Positions 1-5,915 of a stretch of 11,330 nt of DNA are shown one piece after another (the first letter of the stretch is position 1; each line of letters starts with the position of its first letter). Origin of the DNA: Nitrososphaera sp. (GTDB taxonomy: Archaea > Thermoproteota > Nitrososphaeria > Nitrososphaerales > Nitrososphaeraceae); contig JAICPK010000019.1 in assembly GCA_025929855.1 (NCBI GenBank), positions 1 to 11,330 on the forward strand. The letters run 5' to 3'. A program made the translations under genes and the position numbers. The notes beneath the pieces were generated by a model that worked only from the letters and a program-made list of their open reading frames with translations, had not been told where the DNA came from and searched no databases.

Positions 1-731
1 CACTAATAGTAGCATCATCTTTAGCTGCAATTCCTTTAGCTACAGTGTTAGTTGCTGCCACCATTTATAGAAGAAGGCCTAAATCACTACAAAAAAGTAC
101 GTTTTTAGGACAAGACACAAGATCAAAAACAAGTGTTATTACTGCTACTGCTACTCGCAAGCAGCAGCAAAGGGAAAAATCACAAGCGCAACTACATTCT
201 CCCCGGCATGGATCTGAGGCAGGAGCGACAACGACGATGACCACTACCGCTGCCATTTCCACGAACACAGTCGTTGCTGACAAAGATATTACTCCCCCTG
301 GAGTAGCACCGTCACCAATGGTAGGTTCCATTACTTCTGATAGTCAGACAATAGTCCCTTCTTCTCAAACTCAAAAAGAAGAAGATATAATATCAGTTTC
401 TGACGAAGCCAGGAAGGCGGGAGAATCTCTGAAAGAACTTATTGCCACGGCCATCAAAGAGGCAAAAGATTCTGCAAAGGGAACAGGAAAACGGCTAAAA
501 GAACAGACAATCAACATTGCTGCTACAGCTGATTCAAAAAATATTCAATCCTTAGGAGACAATATCAATTTCTTAGTCGGTCTCTTTGAAGAGACAATGA
601 CTGAGATCCGTAAAGAACGCTACAACGAGCAGATAAAGTTGTTGGACAGCTATAAGGATCTTCTGCACTCACACATCAAGGTAGTCGATGCAAGACGCAG
701 AATGGCAAGCAAACTAAAGCCTGGCGCTTGA
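1..731 (+). CDS. C-terminal part of an unrecognised membrane-anchored protein (5' end outside window)
   Basis: The frame is open to the left edge (first whole codon at base 3) and ends with TGA at 729-731, giving 242 visible residues. A GTG at 45 could be a start, but the codons before it encode a hydrophobic run (LIVASSLAAIPLATVLVAAT) that reads into Tyr-Arg-Arg-Arg. This is a membrane helix followed by positive charge, so the true start is probably upstream. By the positive-inside rule the rest is likely cytoplasmic. It consists of a Thr/Ala/Ser/Gln-rich low-complexity linker (roughly bases 130-360) and then a charged, helix-prone C-terminal region of about 110 residues rich in Lys, Glu and Ala. 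I recognise no catalytic motif or known domain. The amphipathic C-terminal region could mediate oligomerisation or partner binding, but this is inference. No T-rich terminator follows. It is real coding sequence by length and codon pattern; its function is unknown. Confidence 0.7.
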   Translation, partial: LIVASSLAAIPLATVLVAATIYRRRPKSLQKSTFLGQDTRSKTSVITATATRKQQQREKSQAQLHSPRHGSEAGATTTMTTTAAISTNTVVADKDITPPGVAPSPMVGSITSDSQTIVPSSQTQKEEDIISVSDEARKAGESLKELIATAIKEAKDSAKGTGKRLKEQTINIAATADSKNIQSLGDNINFLVGLFEETMTEIRKERYNEQIKLLDSYKDLLHSHIKVVDARRRMASKLKPGA

Positions 732-741
732 TGCACATATT

Positions 742-904
742 CTACTTCTCAAGCATCGCATTTCCAACATCAGTCACAACTACTGCCTCTATTTGTTAAA
801 AGATCTTGTCTGCATCAGCAAAAGGGATAAGCGCTATATATCCTTCTATAATGAACTGATGGTATATAACATCCACCTTTCGATTTGTTAACCAAAAATT
901 TCAT
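742..904 (-). pseudogene. Probable decayed small gene with a frameshift and an in-frame stop
   Basis: Read on the minus strand, bases 876-799 give a protein-like stretch (VDVIYHQFIIEGYIALIPF, then ADADKIF). It meets one TAA at 798-796 and continues in the same frame as QIEAVVVTDVGNAMLEK to a TAG at 744-742. The two halves together look like one small alpha/beta protein interrupted by a single stop. Upstream, an ATG at 904-902 opens MKFLVNKSK in a different frame, which would join the Val-Asp-Val frame by a one-base shift near 876. A TATA-like TTTAAA lies about 30 nt before that ATG. I do not recognise the family. Alternatives are two short chance ORFs or a short peptide starting at the GTG at 876. 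The composition argues for a remnant, but without a homologue this stays tentative. Confidence 0.4.
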
Positions 905-931
905 AATAAAAAGACTTTCCCCTCAAATTGG

Positions 932-937
932 TTTAAA
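932..937. promoter_or_regulatory. Symmetric TATA-like element, possibly bidirectional
   Basis: The TTTAAA core is palindromic. Its centre lies about 31 nt before the TTG start at 966 on the plus strand and about 30 nt before the ATG at 904 on the minus strand. Both distances suit archaeal TATA boxes serving leaderless or very short-leader transcripts. It supports the chosen start of the plus-strand gene and may once have driven the decayed minus-strand gene. Confidence 0.5.
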
Positions 938-965
938 TCTGCCGTCATGACATCTTGTTATCTAC

Positions 966-1337
966 TTGAGCGCACAAAAAGATATCTCAATTTCTCTGGC
1001 TGAAAATTCCATAGCAGCAGGGAATGACCTCCATGGCACCGTGGTCATCAATTACCGTGGGAGATTTGACAGTATAGTAGTAAACTCTCAAATAGAGAAC
1101 TCCAGTGATGTATTCTCCTACACTAGCCTCAATGGGAAAAACATCAAACATCCTTATGCACGACTGTCAATCTTTAAGTCAGAGCTTGGCGGTAGTGATA
1201 CCATCAGTTTCACTGCCGTTACTAACCACGTTCCTACTGAAGGTGAATACTCGAACGTTAAATTCCGCGTGTCGATAATACAAGAGCATAAAGAAGTGGT
1301 AAGCGACATCGCCTATACAAAAATAATAAAAGCTTAA
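966..1337 (+). CDS. Small beta-rich protein, possibly arrestin/Spo0M-like fold
   Basis: This encodes 123 residues from a TTG start. The start is chosen because a TATA-like element sits about 31 nt upstream and no ATG occurs near the N-terminus. The sequence alternates hydrophobic and polar residues in beta-strand fashion, with a 'sisLaeN-i-aGndLhGtVvInYrGrFDsIvV' type opening. That resembles the N-terminal strands of arrestin-like or Spo0M-like domains, where a binding protein begins with strands broken by a Gly-x-x-Leu-x-Gly turn. It has no signal peptide, membrane helix or cysteines, so it is probably cytosolic. The stop codon overlaps the stop of the convergent cupredoxin gene by 4 bases. 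The fold suggestion is pattern-based inference. That it is a real gene is more certain than what it does. Confidence 0.65.
   Translation: MSAQKDISISLAENSIAAGNDLHGTVVINYRGRFDSIVVNSQIENSSDVFSYTSLNGKNIKHPYARLSIFKSELGGSDTISFTAVTNHVPTEGEYSNVKFRVSIIQEHKEVVSDIAYTKIIKA
1319..1331 (-). terminator. T-rich terminator of the cupredoxin / complex-III cluster
   Basis: On the minus strand, just after the cupredoxin stop (1336-1334), the sequence reads TTTTATTATTTTTG. This is a U-rich tract of the kind at which archaeal RNA polymerase stops. It lies inside the last codons of the convergent plus-strand gene, so both functions share the same bases. Confidence 0.5.
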
Positions 1338-1798
1338 GCGAAGCTCTCTACGATTTCGACGCTAGCTTGCATGTGTGGATGGGGTTCGCAATGGTATGGG
1401 TATTCGCCAACTTGCGTGAATGTAAATTCGAATGTTTCACCAGGCAGCAGAATTGCACCTAGCTGCTGAGTTGAGTCAAAAGCTCCATTAATAAGATCGG
1501 TATAACCATCGTCTGTAGTTACGGTGTGGCCAGTTATGTCATCGTTGGTCCATACTACCTTATTTGATATTCCTATTGTTCCCCGCGCGTCTCTTGGAAC
1601 AAAAAATTGGCCATTAGTTGGCAGAGCGGCACCTTCTGCAATACCCACTTCTGTCACCTCCGGAGGATTAAGCACCTCTTCTGGAAGGGTAGGTCTCGCG
1701 TTGGCCTGTGGAATGTAGACAAACTGGTAGTAACCCATGCTTATAGCAACTGCAACAACAAAAGTGATGACGCTGATGCCACCGGCGTGGTTTACCAT
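1334..1798 (-). CDS. Membrane-anchored type 1 copper protein (plastocyanin-like cupredoxin)
   Basis: A 154-residue blue-copper protein, likely an electron carrier that accepts electrons from the Rieske/cytochrome b complex. An N-terminal hydrophobic segment (about residues 7-29) should anchor it with the copper domain outside the cell. The copper domain follows a short Pro/Glu-rich linker. The ligand set is readable: His91 in ITGHTV, then Cys137, His140 and Met143 in YHCEPHPHM. The Cys-x2-His-x2-Met spacing is a compact version of the plastocyanin C-terminal loop; His142 is an alternative ligand. The ATG at 1798 is the start, with a TATA box about 36 nt upstream. The gene lies 48 bp after the cytochrome b stop in the same direction, so it may be read both with that gene and from its own promoter. 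Type 1 copper proteins replace cytochrome c as soluble or tethered carriers in ammonia-oxidising archaea, which fits this context. Confidence 0.92.
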   Translation of the reverse strand: MVNHAGGISVITFVVAVAISMGYYQFVYIPQANARPTLPEEVLNPPEVTEVGIAEGAALPTNGQFFVPRDARGTIGISNKVVWTNDDITGHTVTTDDGYTDLINGAFDSTQQLGAILLPGETFEFTFTQVGEYPYHCEPHPHMQASVEIVESFA

Positions 1799-1806
1799 AT
1801 AACCCG

Positions 1807-1824
1807 ATCTTAGAGATCTAAGAT
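1807..1824. promoter_or_regulatory. 18-bp palindrome at the expected cupredoxin transcription start
   Basis: ATCTTAGA (1807-1814) and TCTAAGAT (1817-1824) are perfect inverted 8-bp arms around a 2-bp centre. The element lies between the TATA box (1831-1838) and the ATG (1798), where transcription should start. It is placed like a repressor operator. A hairpin in the leader or at the 3' end of the cytochrome b message is the alternative. Confidence 0.5.
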
Positions 1825-1830
1825 TTTCAC

Positions 1831-1838
1831 ATATAAAG
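1831..1838 (-). promoter_or_regulatory. TATA box of the cupredoxin gene
   Basis: The minus strand reads CTTTATAT, centred about 36 nt before the cupredoxin ATG. It predicts a transcript start near 1808 and a leader of roughly 10 nt. It lies in the short gap after the cytochrome b stop codon. Confidence 0.5.
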
Positions 1839-1846
1839 CTTGTTTG

Positions 1847-3505
1847 TTAGAGAGTCTTTTTGTCTTGGCTCTCTTTGCTAGCATCTGGTGTAGGTTGAGC
1901 ACGATCAAATGTCTGTCCAGTCTTGGTACTGCCGTCGCCACCTCCTCCTCCTGATGCTGCATGCTTTTGTTGCTGCTGTTGTTGTTGCTGGGCGAGCTGC
2001 GCCATCTGTTCTGAACTAACTCTTGCAGTCACAGCAGGTGGAGCTGCCATTGGCTTTTGTGGCTCACCTGCGGTGGTTGCGGGTATAGGCTTAGCCGGAG
2101 CGGGTGCAGCTGCTGGCCTAGATGGAGTCGGTGGGACAGGCCTAGGTGGCGGTGCCTTTGCACGTGCTCTGCCGTACCTGTAGACGTGGAACATTGCTGC
2201 AAAGACCAGCATAATTATCCCTATTATAAAGAGCGAATAGTTCTTCATTCCCTGAAGTACAGCATAATATGCTGAGATGTTGAGATAGACTTGGAAAGCA
2301 AGGAGCGTTATAAACAAAACGTAAAGCCATTTTTGCGAGATATTTATTGCACTCTTGGGCGCCTTCTTGGGCTGAAGCTTGGCATTTGCTTCTGCATTCT
2401 TGGCCAGTTTAATTATCATGTAGGTAAACCCAAACGATAGCGGGACGAGCAATATCATAACTACGTAAAAGAATATAGGATCAATTACCAATCTTTCAAG
2501 CAGCGCCTTATTTCTATCAGGGTCAATATAGAATCCCCAGTATGTGGTGACAATGATCTGTGCAAGGCTAGTGATGCCTATCGCCGTGATGATCGGTCTA
2601 TCCTTCCAAGAGAATTTCTTGTACTTGTCTATAAACGGAATAATCAGTAGCGCAAATATGAACAGTCCTGGCCAGGCGACACCAGTGACAAACTTGTCAT
2701 ACATGGTACGCAGAAACGCGTAAAGCCCGGTAAGATACCACTCCGGAACTGTGAGGCCAGGCGGCACTTCAGGTTCAAACGGCAGCCCAAGACCTACAGG
2801 GAACACCCCGCCTGTCAGCATAACTGCGCCTGAGACTGCCATAACCATAGGCACGTCAAATACGAGGAACCGTGGGAAGTGAACCACCATGAGCCCAAGC
2901 ATCGCTATAGGCAGCAGGAATACATGGAAGGCATAGAATCTTAGGATGAAATCGTGAAAGCCTGCGCCAAAGAACGCTTCTCTCATCTGAGGTCCTAGCA
3001 CAGGTATTGAGTTGGTTAGTGATGCGGCAATAGAGATTGCAAGCTCTGCGCGCTCACTAAAGATGATATCATAGCCCGTGAATGCTTCAAGAATCGTCAA
3101 GACACCAAGTATGACGCCTGTAACCCACAGTATCTCGTTTCGAATTTTGTAACGGCCGCTGAAATACTGATAGTACATATGCAGAAGCGCCAACATGACC
3201 ATCGCGTTTGATGCATGATAATGGATGTTGCGTATGTGGAAACCATAGGGGATGGTATCGTTTATGTTCTCGACGCTGCTCCATGCCCTGTCAAGAATGG
3301 GTTCGTACCACAGCATAAGCAGCGCGCCAGTGATACCAAGTATAATAAACATGATAAAAGTTAGCATGCCAAGGAAACCAAGTGGGCTAACGAACCTTCC
3401 GGGGAAGGTAAACTTCAACCCCATGAATATGGTTCGATCTACTCCGGCGTATACCCACCGGACGAACCTTACAAAGCTGTTTTCATACGTTAAGGTAGCG
3501 CCCAT
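1847..3505 (-). CDS. Cytochrome b (b6 plus subunit IV fused) of a complex-III-like quinol oxidase, with long low-complexity tail
   Basis: This membrane subunit oxidises quinol and holds two b hemes. It is numbered from the ATG at 3505 (552 aa); a TTG at 3511 would add two residues. Helix B carries His95 and His109, 14 apart, in NIHYHASN...LLHMYYQYF. Helix D carries His194 and His209, 15 apart, in FYAFHVFLL...VVHF. The 15-residue spacing is the cytochrome b6 pattern, whereas mitochondrial-type b has 14. The quinol-site motif PEWY is at 254-257, so the subunit IV region is fused on. I count about ten hydrophobic helices, the last two (about 391-440) beyond the usual eight. The final roughly 110 residues are soluble and low-complexity: a Pro/Ala-rich segment, eight glutamines (506-513), five glycines (519-523) and a charged end. 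The gene overlaps the upstream Rieske gene by 23 nt, which indicates co-transcription. Confidence 0.96.
   Translation of the reverse strand: MGATLTYENSFVRFVRWVYAGVDRTIFMGLKFTFPGRFVSPLGFLGMLTFIMFIILGITGALLMLWYEPILDRAWSSVENINDTIPYGFHIRNIHYHASNAMVMLALLHMYYQYFSGRYKIRNEILWVTGVILGVLTILEAFTGYDIIFSERAELAISIAASLTNSIPVLGPQMREAFFGAGFHDFILRFYAFHVFLLPIAMLGLMVVHFPRFLVFDVPMVMAVSGAVMLTGGVFPVGLGLPFEPEVPPGLTVPEWYLTGLYAFLRTMYDKFVTGVAWPGLFIFALLIIPFIDKYKKFSWKDRPIITAIGITSLAQIIVTTYWGFYIDPDRNKALLERLVIDPIFFYVVMILLVPLSFGFTYMIIKLAKNAEANAKLQPKKAPKSAINISQKWLYVLFITLLAFQVYLNISAYYAVLQGMKNYSLFIIGIIMLVFAAMFHVYRYGRARAKAPPPRPVPPTPSRPAAAPAPAKPIPATTAGEPQKPMAAPPAVTARVSSEQMAQLAQQQQQQQQKHAASGGGGGDGSTKTGQTFDRAQPTPDASKESQDKKTL
1937..1990 (-). 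repeat. Trinucleotide-repeat tracts encoding poly-Gln and poly-Gly in the cytochrome b tail
   Basis: Bases 1990-1967 are eight consecutive CAA/CAG codons and bases 1951-1937 are five consecutive glycine codons (mostly GGA/GGT). Both lie in the soluble C-terminal extension. Such tracts can change length by replication slippage without a frameshift. Confidence 0.8.
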
Positions 3506-4094
3506 ATCCAACTATTCCATTTGCATTAGGGTCCCACGTAGGGGGCAGTATCAATATATCTCCGTTAGAATCAAGTTCAAGGTCAAGTTTTGGAAGTACA
3601 TTTGAAGGTGGTCCCTGCAATGATGCGGGGCCTGCAAAGGATAGCCCCGTCAGTGGGTCATACAAGCTTCCGTGACAAGGGCACTCACCCCTCTTTCTAC
3701 CTTCCTCAGGCCAGTATTTCCACAGGCACCAGAGGTGCAGGCAGATCATGCTGTATGCTCTAAAAGCAGAAACATCGTTTCTGTCGCCGCCAAGTTCCGC
3801 GGGCAGCCTTATCAACTGCCATGTGCGGAATGCTTCCTCGTTCAGCACAGGATCATCGCTCTTAGGATATATGATTACTTCGGAATGATTAACCTGAAAG
3901 GTATTAATGTTGGCAACTGTGCCATCGGCAAGCTCTGCCTTAGCCCTCTCACCCTGGCTGCTAACAGGGTTTGGCAAGAACTTGCCCCAATCAACAAACG
4001 GCGTAAAGGTCATGACAGTACCAGCGGCAGCCATCAATTTTAGAAAGTCGCGCCGCGATACCTTTCCTCCAATTGCAGGAGGGGTTTGCGCCAT
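3483..4094 (-). CDS. Rieske [2Fe-2S] protein with Tat signal/anchor
   Basis: A 203-residue Rieske iron-sulfur subunit, which takes the first electron from quinol at cytochrome b. The N-terminus has a twin-arginine motif, SRRDFLKLM (13-21), and a hydrophobic stretch to about residue 33. This is typical of Rieske proteins exported folded through Tat and left as a membrane anchor. Cluster ligands are Cys118 and His120 in CLHLWC, and Cys138 and His141 in CPCHGS. Cys123 and Cys140 are the expected disulfide pair. A 14-residue loop separates the two boxes and includes the basic Lys-Arg pair, so the first box is followed by Trp-rich sequence rather than the usual short spacer. The ATG at 4094 is preceded by a TATA-like element about 30 nt upstream. 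The 3' end overlaps the cytochrome b start, so the two are one transcription unit. Confidence 0.96.
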   Translation of the reverse strand: MAQTPPAIGGKVSRRDFLKLMAAAGTVMTFTPFVDWGKFLPNPVSSQGERAKAELADGTVANINTFQVNHSEVIIYPKSDDPVLNEEAFRTWQLIRLPAELGGDRNDVSAFRAYSMICLHLWCLWKYWPEEGRKRGECPCHGSLYDPLTGLSFAGPASLQGPPSNVLPKLDLELDSNGDILILPPTWDPNANGIVGYGRYLNV

Positions 4095-4120
4095 ACCTAA
4101 GAAAAAAGAATCTTTGATAA

Positions 4121-4128
4121 TTAATAAA
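4121..4128 (-). promoter_or_regulatory. TATA box of the Rieske / cytochrome b operon
   Basis: The minus strand reads TTTATTAA about 30 nt before the Rieske ATG, followed by an AT-rich spacer. It predicts a transcript beginning within a few bases of the start codon, so leaderless or nearly so. The 147-base gap upstream of the Rieske gene (4095-4241) shows nothing else apart from the terminator of the preceding gene. Confidence 0.55.
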
Positions 4129-4216
4129 CCTTTGGAAATTTAGTTGACCAGATGAAAAGGACATAATGTAGCATCTCAAGCCATGACCAGTTAGCAAGAA
4201 TGCAATATATGTTTGA

Positions 4217-4236
4217 TAAAAAATTTCAGAAAAAAA
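4217..4236 (-). terminator. T-rich terminator after the pentapeptide-repeat gene
   Basis: Just after the TAA at 4244-4242 the minus strand holds two runs of T (seven, then six) separated by CTGAAA. This is a strong candidate for U-tract termination separating the pentapeptide gene from the Rieske promoter about 90 bases on. Confidence 0.55.
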
Positions 4237-4241
4237 TCTTT

Positions 4242-4760
4242 TTACGGATGCTGCTGTCCGACAATCTTCTGCTCAAACAAAGAAGTCCCTTCCAACTTGG
4301 CGTACTTTATGTATGCTCCAGCCTTATCAATACCTCCAACCTTGGCATTTTGAAGATTTGCTTCAACAAATATCGTTTGCAGCATCTTGCTTCCTGTCAA
4401 GTCCGCATCCTGTAAATTGGCCCACATCAGATTTGCTTTGATTAAGTTGGCGTTTGTAAGACGAGCTTCTTTCATTTCTGCATAGAGTAGGAGCGTTTCA
4501 CTAAGGTTGGCGCCTTGAAAGTCTGCGCCATTTAGGCTTGCCTGAACTAGATTTGCACGAGTTAGGTTCACGTTGACAAATTTTGCCCTGTCCGCAATTA
4601 CACCATTTAGAAAAGCACCAGATATATCCTTGCCGGAGAAGTCTCTATCGCTAAAGTCCAGTTTGACTCTCAGATTGTTGGCCGTCATCCTCCAAGAGTT
4701 AAACTCTTGGATCTTACCTTCAGTGAGCAGTTTAAACCCTTCTTCCTGCACGCTTGACAT
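4242..4760 (-). CDS. Pentapeptide-repeat protein
   Basis: 172 residues. From about residue 34 to 163 the sequence follows the A(D/N)LxX pattern in steps of five, for example GADFQGANLSE and KANLMWANLQDADLTG. That is roughly 25 pentads, enough for about six coils of a right-handed quadrilateral beta-helix. A short helical N-terminal region (1-30) precedes the repeats and a 9-residue tail follows. There is no signal peptide or membrane helix, so it is probably cytosolic. Members of the family range from DNA-gyrase-protecting DNA mimics to proteins of unknown role. The surface here is not conspicuously acidic, so a DNA-mimic role is not evident. The ATG at 4760 sits about 26 nt after a long TATA tract, which fixes the start and suggests a leaderless single-gene transcript. 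Nothing ties it to its neighbours beyond position. Confidence 0.88.
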   Translation of the reverse strand: MSSVQEEGFKLLTEGKIQEFNSWRMTANNLRVKLDFSDRDFSGKDISGAFLNGVIADRAKFVNVNLTRANLVQASLNGADFQGANLSETLLLYAEMKEARLTNANLIKANLMWANLQDADLTGSKMLQTIFVEANLQNAKVGGIDKAGAYIKYAKLEGTSLFEQKIVGQQHP

Positions 4761-4780
4761 GCCTGTCGACGTTTACTTTT

Positions 4781-4793
4781 TTATATATATATA
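4781..4793 (-). promoter_or_regulatory. TATA box in a TA-dinucleotide tract, pentapeptide-repeat gene
   Basis: The minus strand shows TATATATATATAA centred about 26 nt before the ATG at 4760. That is the exact distance expected for a leaderless archaeal transcript. The tract is unusually long for a TATA element and could vary in length by slippage. Confidence 0.6.
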
Positions 4794-4813
4794 CATGTAT
4801 GTATGTCTGCTTA

Positions 4814-5884
4814 TCAAGATGGGGTATTCCAAGGATTTATTCCCTTTTGGTAACGCAGTGCATCTATTAGCCCTTCAGCGTAGCCGATACTCAATACCGC
4901 TAGCTCAAACTTGCCTTGCCGAAGGAATCCTTCAGCATCTATAATATAGCATTCGGCATTTTCAAGCGTTTCAAATATCCCCTTGTTACTGCCTGTGCTA
5001 TCACGGATAAGCTTGCGCATCTCCTGGACCGCTTGTTTAGCTTTCGGAACATAGCGCTCCACCATTTGGGCTTCAATTCGATTAATGCTTTGAGAATTGT
5101 CAGTTGGCTCATCAATGTTTTGCGTAACTGAAGCAAGCGCTTGTGTCTCGGTAAAGTGCAACGCACCTGTTACAATCACGGAGTGCGGACCGATCCCAAA
5201 TTCCACCTTCATGAGCGACTTGACTTTGCCTGATATGATCTTTTGATCTTGCATCCCTACTCTGGAGGCAACCACTGAAAAGGTGTCGCCCGAAAAGATC
5301 TCGTGCTTATGAGCTTGTTCCGCATCTAGTAGCATCTTAAACACAGATGATGGATCAAGGAAGAATGGCTCTTTGTTTTCATCATTATGACTGTACTCTG
5401 TCAAGATCAGCGTATGACTTCCAGAAAGCAGGTTTTGAAAAATAGTGTTATAGACAGTGACCGCTGAGTGAAGCTCAGACATCATTGTAGTCATCCTGCC
5501 AAACTTGTAAACGTGCAGTCCACTCTCGCCAATTATGGAGGTGATCCCTGACGCGGAATGAAGAATTGCAGTCTTGATTGAGTTTTTGGCAGCTCTTGAG
5601 TAAAGCTCGCTGTGCGTCGTGGCAATAAGGGGATCGCCATAAGTTACAAGCGCCACATCTTTGCTTCTGGCTTCTTCTAGGAGATCCCTGCCGTCTTCTA
5701 CAAACCACCTCTGCACGGGTTTGGTGTGCATTTGAAGTAAAGAGTTCAGGCCCTGTATGTCGACTTCAGAAAGGGCACTGGTGAACCTTTCAATATAGAC
5801 AATGTCGCATTTTTTTAAGACTTCAAGTGCGGCAATACTTAATCCACGGTAGCCATTGATACCAGTCCCTACAAACCATAGCAT
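4814..5884 (-). CDS. dph5: Diphthine synthase with C-terminal DUF357-like domain
   Basis: The N-terminal roughly 250 residues are a SAM-dependent methyltransferase of the diphthine synthase family, which methylates the modified histidine of elongation factor 2 during diphthamide synthesis. Recognisable parts are the opening LWFVGTGINGYRGLS with VYIERFTS, the YGDPLIATTHSEL motif (82-94), HSASGITSIIGESGLHVYKFGR (109-130, the family's 'HNAS...G...YKFGR' region), and the closing ALHFTE. Archaeal enzymes are usually about 260 residues, but this one has 356. The extra region (about 266-350) ends in IIDAEGFLRQGKFELAVLS followed by IGYAEGLIDAL, the pattern I associate with DUF357, a small helical archaeal domain of unknown role. 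The ATG at 5884 lies 28 nt after a TATA box, so it is transcribed separately from the lysine operon although only 29 bp follow lysK. Confidence 0.93.
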   Translation of the reverse strand: MLWFVGTGINGYRGLSIAALEVLKKCDIVYIERFTSALSEVDIQGLNSLLQMHTKPVQRWFVEDGRDLLEEARSKDVALVTYGDPLIATTHSELYSRAAKNSIKTAILHSASGITSIIGESGLHVYKFGRMTTMMSELHSAVTVYNTIFQNLLSGSHTLILTEYSHNDENKEPFFLDPSSVFKMLLDAEQAHKHEIFSGDTFSVVASRVGMQDQKIISGKVKSLMKVEFGIGPHSVIVTGALHFTETQALASVTQNIDEPTDNSQSINRIEAQMVERYVPKAKQAVQEMRKLIRDSTGSNKGIFETLENAECYIIDAEGFLRQGKFELAVLSIGYAEGLIDALRYQKGINPWNTPS

Positions 5885-5907
5885 GGAGCATGGAGGCAGT
5901 CGCCGGC

Positions 5908-5915
5908 TATATATT
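5908..5915 (-). promoter_or_regulatory. TATA box of dph5, overlapping the lysK stop codon
   Basis: The minus strand reads AATATATA centred 28 nt before the dph5 ATG. It overlaps the lysK TAA (5916-5914), so dph5 probably has its own leaderless transcript despite the short gap. Confidence 0.55.

Noticed and set aside
1923..2183. Cys-rich plus-strand open frame over the cytochrome b tail
   Set aside because: The cysteine run is just the complement of the poly-Gln codons in the real minus-strand gene; there is no start context or family match.
3252..3605. Plus-strand frame of 117 codons across the Rieske/cytochrome b junction
   Set aside because: It is antisense to two genes with clear catalytic motifs and has no promoter or recognisable domain.
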